DNA of 64,000 bases from Tetrapyrgos nigripes (lineage: Eukaryota > Basidiomycota > Agaricomycetes > Agaricales > Campanellaceae). A model generated the notes under the pieces. It worked only from the letters and a program-made list of their open reading frames with translations. It did no database searches and was not told the DNA's origin. Positions 1 to 11,118 of the stretch are shown in pieces (within the stretch, counting starts at the first letter, position 1; the number at the start of each line of letters is the position of its first letter). Location of the stretch: assembly GCA_013368315.1 (NCBI GenBank), contig JAACJM010000262.1:1-64000 (forward strand), written 5' to 3'. The position numbers were made by a program, and so were the translations under genes.

Positions 1-2091
1 AAAACAAGGACAGACATCAGTAAACGAGTGTGTTCTACGCTATGAGAAAACCTACTTCAAACAAAATAACAGCAGTATCTTGTCAGTGCCTCCAGCATTG
101 CATGGGTCCCATACCCTCTTCTCCATGGCACCAATCATAGGAAGCTGATGAAGATATTGGGTCACAGAGGTGGTGCTGGATCTCATATTGCTTAGATAGT
201 CGTAGTCATGATTTACCTTTACAAAGAGGGAAACAAAAGTTTTCAGGATGCTTGATTGAACTTGGACTTCAGACACGTTGCTATGGGAAGAGAAGAAAGA
301 GAATAGCTCACTGAGCTACACACCATGATCAGGAAGGAAGACCATGAAAGAGTGTGATAAAGCCAGAGCACAACGTGTGACATTGATGTGAAGTGCTTGA
401 GGGCCAGTTTCTGTCAGAGTGTTCCTTCAGCTAAGTCAAGTTCTGACAAGATAATAGGCTCTAACCAACAGTATGGGTATTAGGGCATGGTCAGTGAACA
501 TACAGAAGTGAGACATACCTAGTGATGACACTTCCCAGAGAACCATGGAAAATAATGTGCTTGTTACAGTCTGCAAGGTGGTGGAATTAGCAAATGGGCA
601 CACTCTACAACTGCCCAGACATGAACTTGAAAATAATGTAGGACATCCTCAGTACTGCAGGCTACACCTTTTGGTGGTGTTTTAGCATCAAAAGTCTGCC
701 AAATCATGTCATTCTACTCCACTCGAGGTGTTGAGAGCATACGCCAACGATGGTGGTGGTAGCAAAGAGAGTTACCAAGTGAATCTCTCAGAGTCTCCTT
801 ACTTACCACATCATGCTTTTCATTGTTCAATCCTTCATTCCAACTTTTCCCACTTGCAAATGGTACTCCTACTTATGTAGCTGTTCAGATGGATGCTCAA
901 ACAGGGATTGAGTCTCAATAAGGCCCAGGTATTCGCACTACTAGTAATTCCAACCAACTACTAATGCCCCTTTCAACTCGAATTGTCTGGCACTGGTATT
1001 ATAGCACTGACAGATTTCTACTCTGATTATTTTGGCGTTTATATCTTGTCATTAGTGAGTCACTCTCATCCTATGACAACTCCGAGTCTGTTGACTCTCT
1101 CAAACTCGCTGCCAAAAATACTTCCCAATAGTTTTGCATCTTGCTATACAGTGAGTACACCCTTATTATCAATCTGAGTCCCTTTGCTTTTTTCAGACCT
1201 AAAGTGTTTCAGCATAAGGTACGTACTCATTCAGTTTGACATTCAATGAAATGAATCCCATTGAACCATACTGTGCATTTATGCACTCCTAGCTCAAGGG
1301 GGTGTCAAATTTTTGTAGAGGCATATAGGATTGGAAAAATTTTTAAGGACCTGACAGCCAGACTAACTAACTGTATGTAAGCAAGATATACCAAATTAGG
1401 AAATAATAGATCACGTGGACACTTGCTTATCTCCAGAGATAACAACCATCTTGTCACCACCTGTGACTGCTCCTGACTGTTGCACTCCTTGATACACTTT
1501 AGAGTGCCTATTTAATAGGGCTGAGGCTCTGAAACTTTATTTAAAAGCAGCCCTCTTACAAAGATACTGGGCATAGTCCCCAAAAAACCCTCTCCAGACC
1601 CTCAGATGGGGGCATTCCAAAATAAAATAAATGGCCTAATGGCCAGACTAACTAACCACCCCTATATGGAAACACTATCATGTGACACCCCTTGCCCTAG
1701 CCACATTTGTGGTAATATGTGATATACCTTCTGTTCTCAACGCCAATGACTCATCTGTTGCTCAATACTTACCACCGCTTCTGAGTCTTCATGAAAGTTC
1801 CATGGACAGACAAACAATGTATTCATGACCAGTAGGCAGAAGATAGATAGATAGTACACCTAAGGACAACCAGGCCCATTAATCAACCATTCTCAGACTG
1901 TTACCATACATAGATTTTTTTCCTTTCAAAATTTATAGGATGAGACAAAACTGCATTGTCCCTTGAGCTAAAAAAGAATCATTCCTTCCATTTCAGAATC
2001 ATTGGCCCCAGCAATTCAAGATAAACCTAGATTCAAGTTTTAAAACAGAGTAGTTTTCAAAAGATAACAAAGGAATGTACTGGAGGAATCA
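1..2091. other. No recognisable gene
   Basis: I see no family-level similarity, tRNA-like fold or terminal repeat in this stretch. Short open frames on both strands have no recognisable motif. A short phrase (cagactaactaac) occurs near 1353 and 1643 but is too small to define a repeat. Confidence 0.5.
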
Positions 2092-5000
2092 TTATACTCC
2101 GTAATGGATTGAATGGAACCCACCTCACAAATTTCATCTCACCAACCTCCTTTCGCAAATGTTCAACAGCCACATGAAGTGCATATGCTGCACTCTGTCT
2201 CAGGTTCCTTGTCACTGGTTTGTCATGACGCCCCAAGAGACTTTCATAGACTTTATCAGCGACTATAGGTGCGTCCTTGTCCCCAATTGACCACATGGTA
2301 GCAATGACACTCGGATAACCTACGGCAAGCATACCAGCTGCAAGATGCACGGATTCTTCAGGGAGGTTCTCATTGCCTGCTGCTGTCTAACATGCGGAGA
2401 GGAATGCAAGTTCCACATTCTCAAGGGATAACTTTATCAAATCGTGGAGCTTGAGTCTTCCATTGTAAAGAGCAAATGCACTATCGAGAGGGTTTTTTGT
2501 ATCTTGAATTCCATGGCAAGTGAGATGGATGATCTCATACTTGTTCATTTCATTCTTGACAGTGTCAACAATGGCGTTGTGATGCATGAGATGGAGGCTA
2601 CCCTCTAGTGATGTGTAGGCCTGGATAGCTGTTGCCTCTTTCTCAGTACCAGGGAGAGGGTTCAAGCCTAGTGTAGCAGGTTGCGAGACAATAAGTACTT
2701 TTGGTTTTTCCCTTGGATCCTGCTTTATTTGATGACCAGAGTTGAGCATAGCACTCAGCGTTGTTGTATATGAAGAAACAGCAAAGTCAGAGAGTTTAAT
2801 ATTGTCTGAAGGATCTTTGGAACTGTAGATCCCAGCAGCATGAATGGGAAGAAAAGCCAGTGCCCCTGTTGCACACCATGTAATATGAGGAAGATGATCT
2901 TCTGCAGAGTCATGTAGCTATATTGAAGTAAGTATTGAGTAAGTATCTCATCAACTACACCAGCATGAGAGCTTACCACATCCTCAATCTCAGACAGAAC
3001 AGGTTGAACCACCTTGGACCATAACTCAGCCAAGACTGATTTAAACTGATCCCTACGTTGTTTTCCTCTTGCAAGCTGGATACTTTTGTGTTCTCCATTG
3101 CGATCCACCCTAACATTACTGGCCTCTAGTGATGAAAGTAGATTCAGGTGCAGCTCCTCCACTTGCTTCAATGAGAGTTTGGGAAGAGGAAAATGGTTGA
3201 TTCCATGCAAAGAGGAAAGAATGATTGCATCACATCTCAACTGATTGATATTTAACATGATGATGGGTCCATTTGCAGAAGCGGGAGTAAGAGCTGACAG
3301 TTTCTTAGGCTTCAAAAACTATCAAAGCCATCCAACTCTCAGATTTTGGCAATGAGCTCTTCATACTCAGCTGCCAATCTACTATGCTGCTGGGCTTCTT
3401 TCCCAGTCACAGATCCATGCACATTTGTAATATCAATGACATCAGAATGGGTGGATGTCCCAGCATTTTTTAGTGCCCTAGAAACCCTCTCCAGATCCTT
3501 AGCAAGCTGAGGGTGCTGATCACGAAGATCATCCAGTGGTGATCGCAACTGGAGTAGCTGGCCCCAGACTATGCCATGACCTTCCTCCAACCACTCAACT
3601 GCTTGGGTGAGATTCCCAGCAGAAATAGCAGTTGCAACAGCAGCATTGATGTTCCGACCAATTTTGGGCAATTCTTCGTAACATTGGTGAACAGTTTGTC
3701 CAAGCCAAATAAGCTGCGGGATGATTTCCAAAATCACTTTGTATGCATTGAGTGCTAGAAAGGAATCTTGGTAAGTTGAAGATAGGGTTGCCCATCTACA
3801 AGCAGTACAGTATTGCACTGAAGGAGGGCTGGATGGATTTTTTGTAGATTGCTGGAAAGTTAAAATGGCATTCTTGATGTCCCCCTGATCCTTGAGATGC
3901 TCTAATCGATGGAAAAAGGCACTCCCGAGGTTGTTGAGCATGGCTGCTTTATCAGCATGGCCTGACAGTGGAAGCGAGTAATGTTATGAATGTCCTGGAG
4001 CAACCTGAAATATCGACTCTCGAAGGCATCCCCGAGGTTGCTGAGCCAGTATGCTTTGTCAGCATGGCCATTAGGCGTGAGATCAACAAATATCGACTCT
4101 CGAAGGCATCCCCGAGGTTGCTGAGCCAGTATGCTTTGTCAGCATGGCCATTAGGCATGAGATCAACGGCCTGATGCTTGAGCTGAATGGCATTTTCAAT
4201 GTCCCTCAGCTCCCCGAGACGCTCAAATCGACAGGAAAGGGCAGCCCCAAGGCTACTGAGCCTGGCTGCTTTGTCCACATGGCCATCAGGGGTCAGATTG
4301 ACAGCCTGATGGTTGAGGCGAATAGCATTTTCAATGTCCCCTAGCTCCCCAAGATGCTCAAATCGACGGGAAAAGGCAATCCCAAGGCCATTGAGCATGC
4401 CTGCTTTTTCAGCATGGCCATCAGGGGTCAGATCAACAGCCTGACACTTGAGATGAATAGTGTTCTCAATGTCCCCCAGCTCCCTGAGATGCTGATATCG
4501 GGGTTGCTGAGCCTGACTGCTTTGTCACCATGGCCATCAGGGGTCAGATTGATGGCCTGACAGCTGAAGCAAATACTGTTTTCAATGTCCCCCAGCTCCC
4601 TGAGACACAGAAATTGACTCTCAAAGGCATTCCCAAGGTTGTTGAGCATGGTTGCTTTGTAAGCATGGCAGCCTGATAGCTGAAGCAAATAGCGTGTTCA
4701 ATGTCCCCCAGCTCCCTGAGATGCTTAAATTGAAGGAAAAAGGCATTCCCAAGGCTGTTCAGCATGGTTGCTTTGTGAGCATGGCCATCAGGGGTCAGAT
4801 CGAAGGCCTGACAGCTGAAGTGAATAGCGTTTCAATGTCCTCCTGCTCCCCAAGACGCTGATATCGACGGAAAATGGCATTCCCAAGGTTGTTGAGCCTG
4901 GCTGCATTGTGAGCATGGCCATCAGGGGTCAGATCAACATAGTGTTTTCAATGTCCCCCAGCTCCCCGAGACGCTCAATTCAACAGGAAAAGGCATTCCC

Positions 5001-6023
5001 GAGGCCGTTGAGCCTGGCTGCTTTGTCTGCATGGCCATCAGGGGTCAGATCAACAGCCTGATGCTTGAGATGAATAGCATTTTCAATGTCCCCCAGCTCC
5101 CTGAGACACTGATATCGAAGGAAAAAGGCATTCCCAAGGTTGTTGAGCCTGGCTGCTTTGTCAGCATGGCCATCAGGGGTCAGATTGACGGCCTGATGCT
5201 TGAGATGAATAGCTTTTTCAATGTCCCCCAGCTCCCTGAGATGCTCAAATCGACTCTCAAAGGCATTCCCAAGGTTGTTGAGCCTGGCTGCTATGTGAGC
5301 ATGGCCATCAAGGGTCAGATTGACGGCCTGACACTTGAAGTGAATAGCATTTTCAATGTCCCCCAGCTTTCCAAGACGCTGATATTGAAGGAAAAAGGCA
5401 TTCCCAAGGTTGTTGAGCCTGGCTGCTTTGTCAGCATGGCCATCAGGAATGAGCTTAATCCCTGCCTCCATGAGTTGTAGTGCACTATCAATTTCGGCAC
5501 AGTCTCCAGACTGTCAGAAATGCTCCATCAGCTGCACTGCAGAATCATTCAACTCATAAACCTGTGTATGGTTGATATCAAAACAACTGGAACATACCTT
5601 CATCTCCCAACCAGATAACAGCTTAACCTCAGCCCTGGTCTCATAGAGCTGGGCTACTTGCTCATCAAACAACTGATGGAAGACTTGACAGAAACAAAGC
5701 TTGAACAAGCTCAGCCTGCTCCTCTATGTCAATAGCCGTGTATTCATCAGAGCTGTCTTCAGTTGTCTATAATATAACTGTAAGTATGCTGGGAATTCCT
5801 TTACCAGATATTTACATACCTCAGCATTAGATTGTCCTAAAGACATGCCACTAATGGCTGTCTCAAGCTCTGCAGCCTCATCTTCATGGTAGTTCAGTGT
5901 AGGCTGAGCAAGTGTTCTGTCTGCACCCTACAATAGTTGGATTAGACTTGTGAAGTATGTGATTACTACATCTGTAGGTGGATCTCTTGTTTGATCCTCC
6001 AATGGAATATTGGAATCTGACAT
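2092..6023 (-). pseudogene. TPR-CHAT protease-like gene, decayed
   Basis: TPR-CHAT proteins pair tetratricopeptide repeats with a caspase-like CHAT peptidase domain; many Agaricomycete copies are uncharacterised. The start ATG is at 6021-6023 and opens MSDSNIPLEDQ; short GT-AG introns follow. The repeat region (about 5470-3940) has TPR-like units of about 42 residues built on LGDIENAIHLKHQAV...PDGHADKAARLNNLGNAF. The CHAT domain (about 3310-2092) has the His box HLTCHG and the Cys box FLSAC. An intron at 2976-2918 joins its two halves in frame. Lesions: TGA at 5514-5516 and 3339-3341 (Arg expected), a lost base near 3312, TAG at 2387-2389 just after the catalytic Cys (Gln expected), an extra base near 2109 before the expected stop at 2092-2094, and an 80-bp tandem duplication at 4011-4170. 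No full product is expected. Family call firm; the exact exon set in the repeat region is not. Confidence 0.8.
4011..4170. repeat. 80-bp tandem duplication inside the TPR array
   Basis: The block starting tatcgactctcgaaggcatc at 4011 recurs at 4091 almost unchanged. A period of 80 is not a multiple of three, so it shifts the TPR reading frame. The near identity of the two copies suggests a young event. Confidence 0.85.
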
Positions 6024-7706
6024 GTCGGCCTAGTATTCTATGAACAAATTAGGCACACTGTCTGCAAACTACTAAACCCAATACTTACGGCTCCCAAATG
6101 GATTTATCAAAATACAATAATTCTGATCAACGATGAAGGGGAAAGGTGATGGTGATGATCTGCCTCTGAACCCAAGGCAGGGAGGAGGGGGAGGAGGGAG
6201 GATCAATTTGGGAGTGAGGCAAAGTCACCATTGAGTGATTGACTACAAAATCTCAAGAAATTAGTGTATGTCCATAATCTCATACTGGATACTGACGCAC
6301 TGAGTAATTGGTTTCAGAATATAGCAAGAGATCAAGGGAAATGTGGAGCAAAAAGGGGATCAGTGATTCGATTAAACGGCAGAGGGTGGACGGCATACGA
6401 ATATATGAAGTTGATATAGGTAAATTGAGGGTGGTGTAAAGAAACCGCAATTCAAGAACTTCTAGATACAACGGAGGATGGGTTTCACAGAGGATAAATC
6501 ATCGTTGAATAAAAGTGTCTGGGAGTGAGTACATATCTACATGACACCGAAACATATTAACATACCAGGGAAATTTGATCTCAGAGTATTACCAGAGCGC
6601 ATACCAAACCTCAACGAGGAAAGGATTCAAGAGGGCGAGTAAGACGGCAGAGGAGAGTAGAGATATGGCTGGAAATGGTGTGCTGTAAGTAATTGCAGTG
6701 TACGGTGAAAGGTATTGAAGGATGAGGCACGAACACAGTCAGAGTTGAAACAAAATGATCATGTTTCCCTTGTTTGAGATCCAGTGTTCTTCTGTGGGGC
6801 ATCAACGAGTAGTGCATTTCCGATATGTCCCATTGCACTACCAGTGTGATGAGTTGTATTCATGCGAATGCTTCTACTGTGACATTATTTATGGCAATTG
6901 GCTGTACACTGACCTTTTTTGATCTGTATGCAACCGACAAGCAGGCTAGTCATCTCTTTCTATGGCATTCACATGTACCATCTCGGGACCTGCAAGGCTT
7001 TCTTTCTGCTTTGCTAGAGTCCCTCTGGTCAAGCATGTTTATTGGTTAGGTACCTCCACTACTGAGATTCCAGTGATCGTTGCATCGGCTCTCATGATCA
7101 ATAAAAGATCCGAGAACCCTCGGACAAACAACATCCGATACAGCATCAGTTCCAGACACCGGCACTTGAAGTATTCATAGGCAGAACTTCAATTTCAACA
7201 CCGATCATCGAAACACTCGGAGGTAGGACATAGTAGCTCTGAAGGCGACATGAGGAAAACCAAACTGGGGTAAAGGGCCATCGCTTCGCATGGCAAGTTA
7301 TGAGGCTCTTTCACATAGTCTAATTTCTCAGGTTATGCAGAAGGGCGGGAGCATCGGTGGAAGGTGTTAAGCAGACCGATTTGGCATGACGTCGGGGTTA
7401 TTGACGTCAACAGTCATGGACCTTGGATCTGGACATTCCAGTTGTCGGGAAGGGCAAAGACCGGCTGTGGCAACGAAAAGAGGGTGGGAGTTTGAGGTTA
7501 TGGTAAAGTTTTCAAGGTCGACATAAGTTAACTGGGGTAAAGGGCCATCACTTTGCGTGGCAAGTTACGAGGCCCTTTCACATACTTAGTATATCAAAAA
7601 GCACAAGTCTCATGTGTTGCAGCAGTCTCACCATACAGATAGGGGTATGGGTATGCAAACCCACATTTACTCTTTGTAGTGCTAGTCCTGCCATACCAGC
7701 CACCAC
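6024..7706. other. Gene-free stretch with a dispersed repeat at its end
   Basis: No coding region is recognisable. Roughly 7250-7590 is a copy of the unclassified dispersed repeat listed separately; the rest shows nothing I can name. Confidence 0.5.
7250..7590 (+). repeat. Unclassified dispersed repeat, copy A
   Basis: A body containing gttgtcgggaagggcaaaga and a tail containing ggggtaaagggccatc ... ggcaagtta(c/t)gaggc appear here. The tail occurs twice (about 7266-7312 and 7532-7580) on either side of the body. The body recurs at about 13.9 and 14.7 kb, and the tail alone at 50.08 kb. The tail can pair gggcc with ggccc. No protein is evident. Confidence 0.65.
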
Positions 7707-7709
7707 TAA

Positions 7710-7744
7710 GGGCCAGTTCGGATACCCATGGTTTTTCGAGACAC
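7710..7744 (+). repeat. Harbinger left TIR
   Basis: Begins gggccagttcggatacccat directly after TAA (7707-7709) and matches the reverse complement of the right end at 32 of 35 bases. Confidence 0.93.
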
Positions 7745-7850
7745 AACGTAGTTATTAGTTTTAGTAACTAGCCGAAGGTGGGAATACCACGCAATGTTAA
7801 TTTAGGCGTTAGTTACTCGTTGTCCGACATTGTCCGACACACGCTTCCTC

Positions 7851-9246
7851 ATGATACGCGTCAGCAGTGCCTGTATACCTGCCCGCCCCTCTCAAGCTAC
7901 CTCTGGCAACTTGTCAGCTGATGCCCTTCGTCGCCGTCGCCTTGCTCTGGTTACAAGTGTTATGGCAGTTACTGCAGCTGCAGGCACCATTTTCGCTGCC
8001 AGCTATCACCGCTATAATCCGGAACCATACCACAATTCTGCACTGACAGGCGCTGCTTGGGTGAAAGAGTTGAAAAAGGGGCATTCGGACCGCATTAAGC
8101 ATAATCTCGGAGTACATTTGCATGTGTTTCAGAAGTTGAAGAAGGAACTGCAGGCTGTAGGATCTCTTCAGCCCTGTCGCTATATTGATGTCGATGAAAT
8201 CCTGGCAACATTTTTATATCAGTCTGTAACCAATCTTTCTGTTCAGAAGGTTGCAGAGAGATTTCAGCGGAGCTTTGAGACAATATCTAGGTATGGGTAT
8301 CCCTACTGTATTCGGAGCTGAGGCACTGATCTGTTTATTTCAAGAAATTTTCATGATGTCCTTCGCGCACTTGTCTCAGACCATTTTCGGCAAAAGTACC
8401 TACGCCTCCCAGCTGCTGATCGCATGCACTGAGTCCTCCAAAACAACAAATTCTGCCATTTCAAGGACTGTCTGGGTAGTGTCGATGGAAGTCATTTTTA
8501 CGTCCGTCCCCCTGCTGATGAACGGTTTCCCTACCAAGATCGCAAGGGTCATCAGTCTCAGAATGTTTTTGCTGCGTGCGACTGGGACATGATCTTCACC
8601 TATGTGATGGCGGGGTGGGAAGGCAGTGTTGCAGATGGATATCTTTTTGAAGAAGCAATGAAGAATGGATTTGAGGTACCAGAGGGGAAATATTATGTTG
8701 CGGATGCAGGATTTCCACTATGCTCTAAACTGCTTGTTCCATATCGGAATATTCGCTATCATCTCCGTGAATGGCAAGCTGCCAGTATCAGGTGAGTCTT
8801 TATATAGGCCTAATCTTCTTGTGCTTATGCATGTTGTTGTGAACAGACCTCAGTCCAAGGAAGAATTGTTCAACCTCCGACATGCTCAACTCCGCAATGT
8901 CATTGAGCAGATTTTTGGAGTTGTCAAACGACAGTGGAAGATTGTCCGTGAAGTGTGTGAGTATCCACTCTGTACACAGAGCCTTATTCCTCTTGCGATT
9001 GCTGTGCTCCACAACTTCACTATATTCTATGATCCTCCAGATCTTCCAGCCCAACTTCCAGATGTATGTGATCTTTTGGCTCCTGACTCCAATGGGGACA
9101 TGCTTCCTGATTCTGGAATATCAACTGCGGAGATTTCACAAGCATCTGTCTTCATAAATCAGATTGCCAATGCAATGTGGACCGATTATTTACTAGAGCT
9201 TAATCGTCGTGGAATTCCTCATACGCACTCACTTCCAAATATGTAA
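7851..9246 (+). pseudogene. Harbinger DDE transposase (HARBI1-like), one nonsense codon
   Basis: This nuclease would cut and join the element ends. Three exons fit: 7851-8290, 8345-8791 and 8847-9246, with introns of 54 and 55 bp that keep frame. The start is the ATG at 7851, because the upstream in-frame codon at 7830 is TTG. The DDE_Tnp_4 residues are visible: Asp at 8484 (SVDGSHFY), Asp at 8703 (VADAGFPL) and Glu at 8905 (NVIEQIFG). The family signature RPQSKEELFNLRHAQLRN sits across the second splice. An in-frame TGA at 8430-8432 lies between RMH and VLQNNKF, while the frame is otherwise open to the TAA at 9244. CGA is the likely ancestor. Length is normal for the family. Confidence 0.88.
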
Positions 9247-9380
9247 ACACACTTCCATTCTAAGACATAGATGTGCTACATACATACTATATGTAACTAT
9301 AAACGGGTGACTGAAGTTAGGATCATGATTAAAGAGATTGTACGGATACCAACAAAAAATGAAAGACATTATGCAAAAGA

Positions 9381-10893
9381 TCAGACCTGCTCCATCTCGT
9401 CAAGCAACCAGCAGTGTCGAGCTTCCTTTTTGTTCTCATCAGTAGGATCAAAGCTCAAGAATTCTCGAGCAATCTCTCCACTCCCTCGGAAAACACGACG
9501 TGCCTTTGCAAGAGAATGAGGAGACAGTCCTTCCTCTGCGCAAACAATGTTGAAGGCTTGCTCCTTCTTGATCAGGGAATCAGTGACTGGTGCAGCCATA
9601 AAAGCACCTGACTTCATACCCTCTGCCAAAGAGCCAAAGGCTGTGGACATGTTCTCAAGAGCCTGAGCGCCAGCTGAGACATGAACACGCTTTGGCGCAG
9701 GGGTAGATGCCACAGCACGGTGCTTCTGTAAATTTCAGTAAGGTCATAAGTGTATAGTGATGTTGAAATGAATATAATCACATACTTTGGAGAGCACTTC
9801 ATCCTCCGAATCAGATTCATCAGACTCCTCAGAAGAGTCACTGTCTGGTTGGTCCCAAGTACGACATATTGAGTTCTCAGAAGGCATTGCCAGAGCACCA
9901 GTGGCAGTGCTCTGGCCACTCACAGAGGCTATGTCGCCGTAGTGAGGAAAGGGCTTGTTTTGGAAGGGACCTGCTTTCGAATGACCCTTGGAATAGGAAT
10001 CAACACCAGCTGTTGATTTGGATTATCGGAAACACATACCTTGATGTAAGCATCCCATACCTGGTCTGTTGCAGTGACCATGTTGCGAACATTGTCCCAT
10101 CCAAATCCGGACAGGGTTCTGAGCCTCCGAACAATCTTGAAGTCTTTTTTGAACTAGAAAAGGGAGAATGTATCAATTGATGACCCAGATAACAATTAGA
10201 ATCACTCACCCTTGTCCACCTTCCCTTCACTTGAGTTTTCGTGAAGTTGTATCCCTTTTCACGAAGGTATGCAGCCGCAGACTGGTATACCGAAGGCTTG
10301 AAATTATTTTCGGACATCTGCCCCTTGGCCTTCGCTTCGACGAGATGCTCTATGAGAAGTGCCTCAGCCTCGGGAGTCCAATGAGCAGTAGAAGGTGGAG
10401 GAGGCACAGATGGTGCAGCAGTAGCATTGGCAGAGGACGGAGCTGCATATGGCAAGGGAGCAGAGATAGAGGGGAGAGGGGCAGCAGAATGTGAAGTAGG
10501 AGGGGTCTCTAGAGGACGCGGAGCAGAGGATGTGGTGCTAGTCTTCGATTTTTTGAGCTACAGAACGATAGGGGTCAGTTAGTATCAGCAAGCAAAACAA
10601 GAAAGCCAGACACATACCAAACGGAAACGGTCCTTCAACTCGTCGTTGGAGTACACACGGTGTCCCGCAGACTGAAGCTGGGCACTGAGATTAGTCCATA
10701 CGGCGGCCCCGAACTGGTCCCAAGTCCCTTTCCGGTCCTTCTTGACTTGCTCCAAATGCGTCAGGATGAAGTTGTCCACATCACCATTCCAGATATCTTG
10801 ACTATCTGGTTCGTCAGTAGATGCAGGAGCAGCTGAGACGGGAGGAGCCCCAGCATCCATGGGGAAAGAAAGGAAAAAGAAAAATGGGGTCAT
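9381..10893 (-). CDS. Harbinger-associated Myb/SANT-like DNA-binding protein
   Basis: Second gene of the element; such partners help the transposase bind the ends and enter the nucleus. The start is the ATG at 10891-10893 or, 33 bases inside, at 10858-10860 (MDAGAPPVSAAP). The first exon has a trihelix-like stretch (WNGDVDNFILTHLEQVKKD...WDQFGAAVWTNLS). A second, aligned with WTPEAEALLIEHLVEAKAKG...VKGRWTRV, lies at about 10390-10200. The C-terminal exons include an acidic run (SDSSEESDESDSEDEV) and end in CWLLDEMEQV with TGA at 9381-9383. Introns are near 10620-10555, 10205-10155, 10040-9980 and 9790-9720. I found no definite lesion, but the exon joins are estimates. Confidence 0.75.
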
Positions 10894-11080
10894 ATCACGC
10901 AGATCAGCTATAAATCATAAGCTTGGTATCCGAACACGCGTTCTTCAAATCGATAATCAAAGATAAACTACGAACGGTCATCCGAACAGCCAGGTTTTTC
11001 GCTTGTTACAGGGTTGGACTGATGCTAACTACTATCACTAAGCTAAGCTGATCTCCCGCCAAAACTAACGAAAAACCAGG

Positions 11081-11115
11081 GTGTCTCAAAAAACCCTGGG
11101 AATCCGAACTGGCCC
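11081..11115 (-). repeat. Harbinger right TIR
   Basis: Ends gaatccgaactggccc and is followed by the TAA target duplication at 11116-11118. Confidence 0.93.
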
Positions 11116-11118
11116 TAA

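Larger units (their letters stand above)
7710..11115. mobile_element. Complete PIF/Harbinger DNA transposon
   Basis: The element is 3,406 bp. Terminal inverted repeats at 7710-7744 and 11081-11115 match at 32 of 35 positions, and TAA is duplicated at 7707-7709 and 11116-11118. A 3-bp T(A/T)A target is typical of PIF/Harbinger. It holds a DDE transposase on the + strand and a convergent Myb/SANT-like gene on the - strand, the two-gene set expected of an autonomous member. One in-frame TGA interrupts the transposase, so this copy is probably inactive unless helped in trans. Confidence 0.93.

Noticed and set aside
3968..5480. Plus-strand open frames across the TPR array
   Set aside because: They are reverse-frame shadows of the repeated TPR units.
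7830..7850. An upstream start for the Harbinger transposase
   Set aside because: The codon at 7830 is TTG, not ATG; the first in-frame ATG is at 7851.
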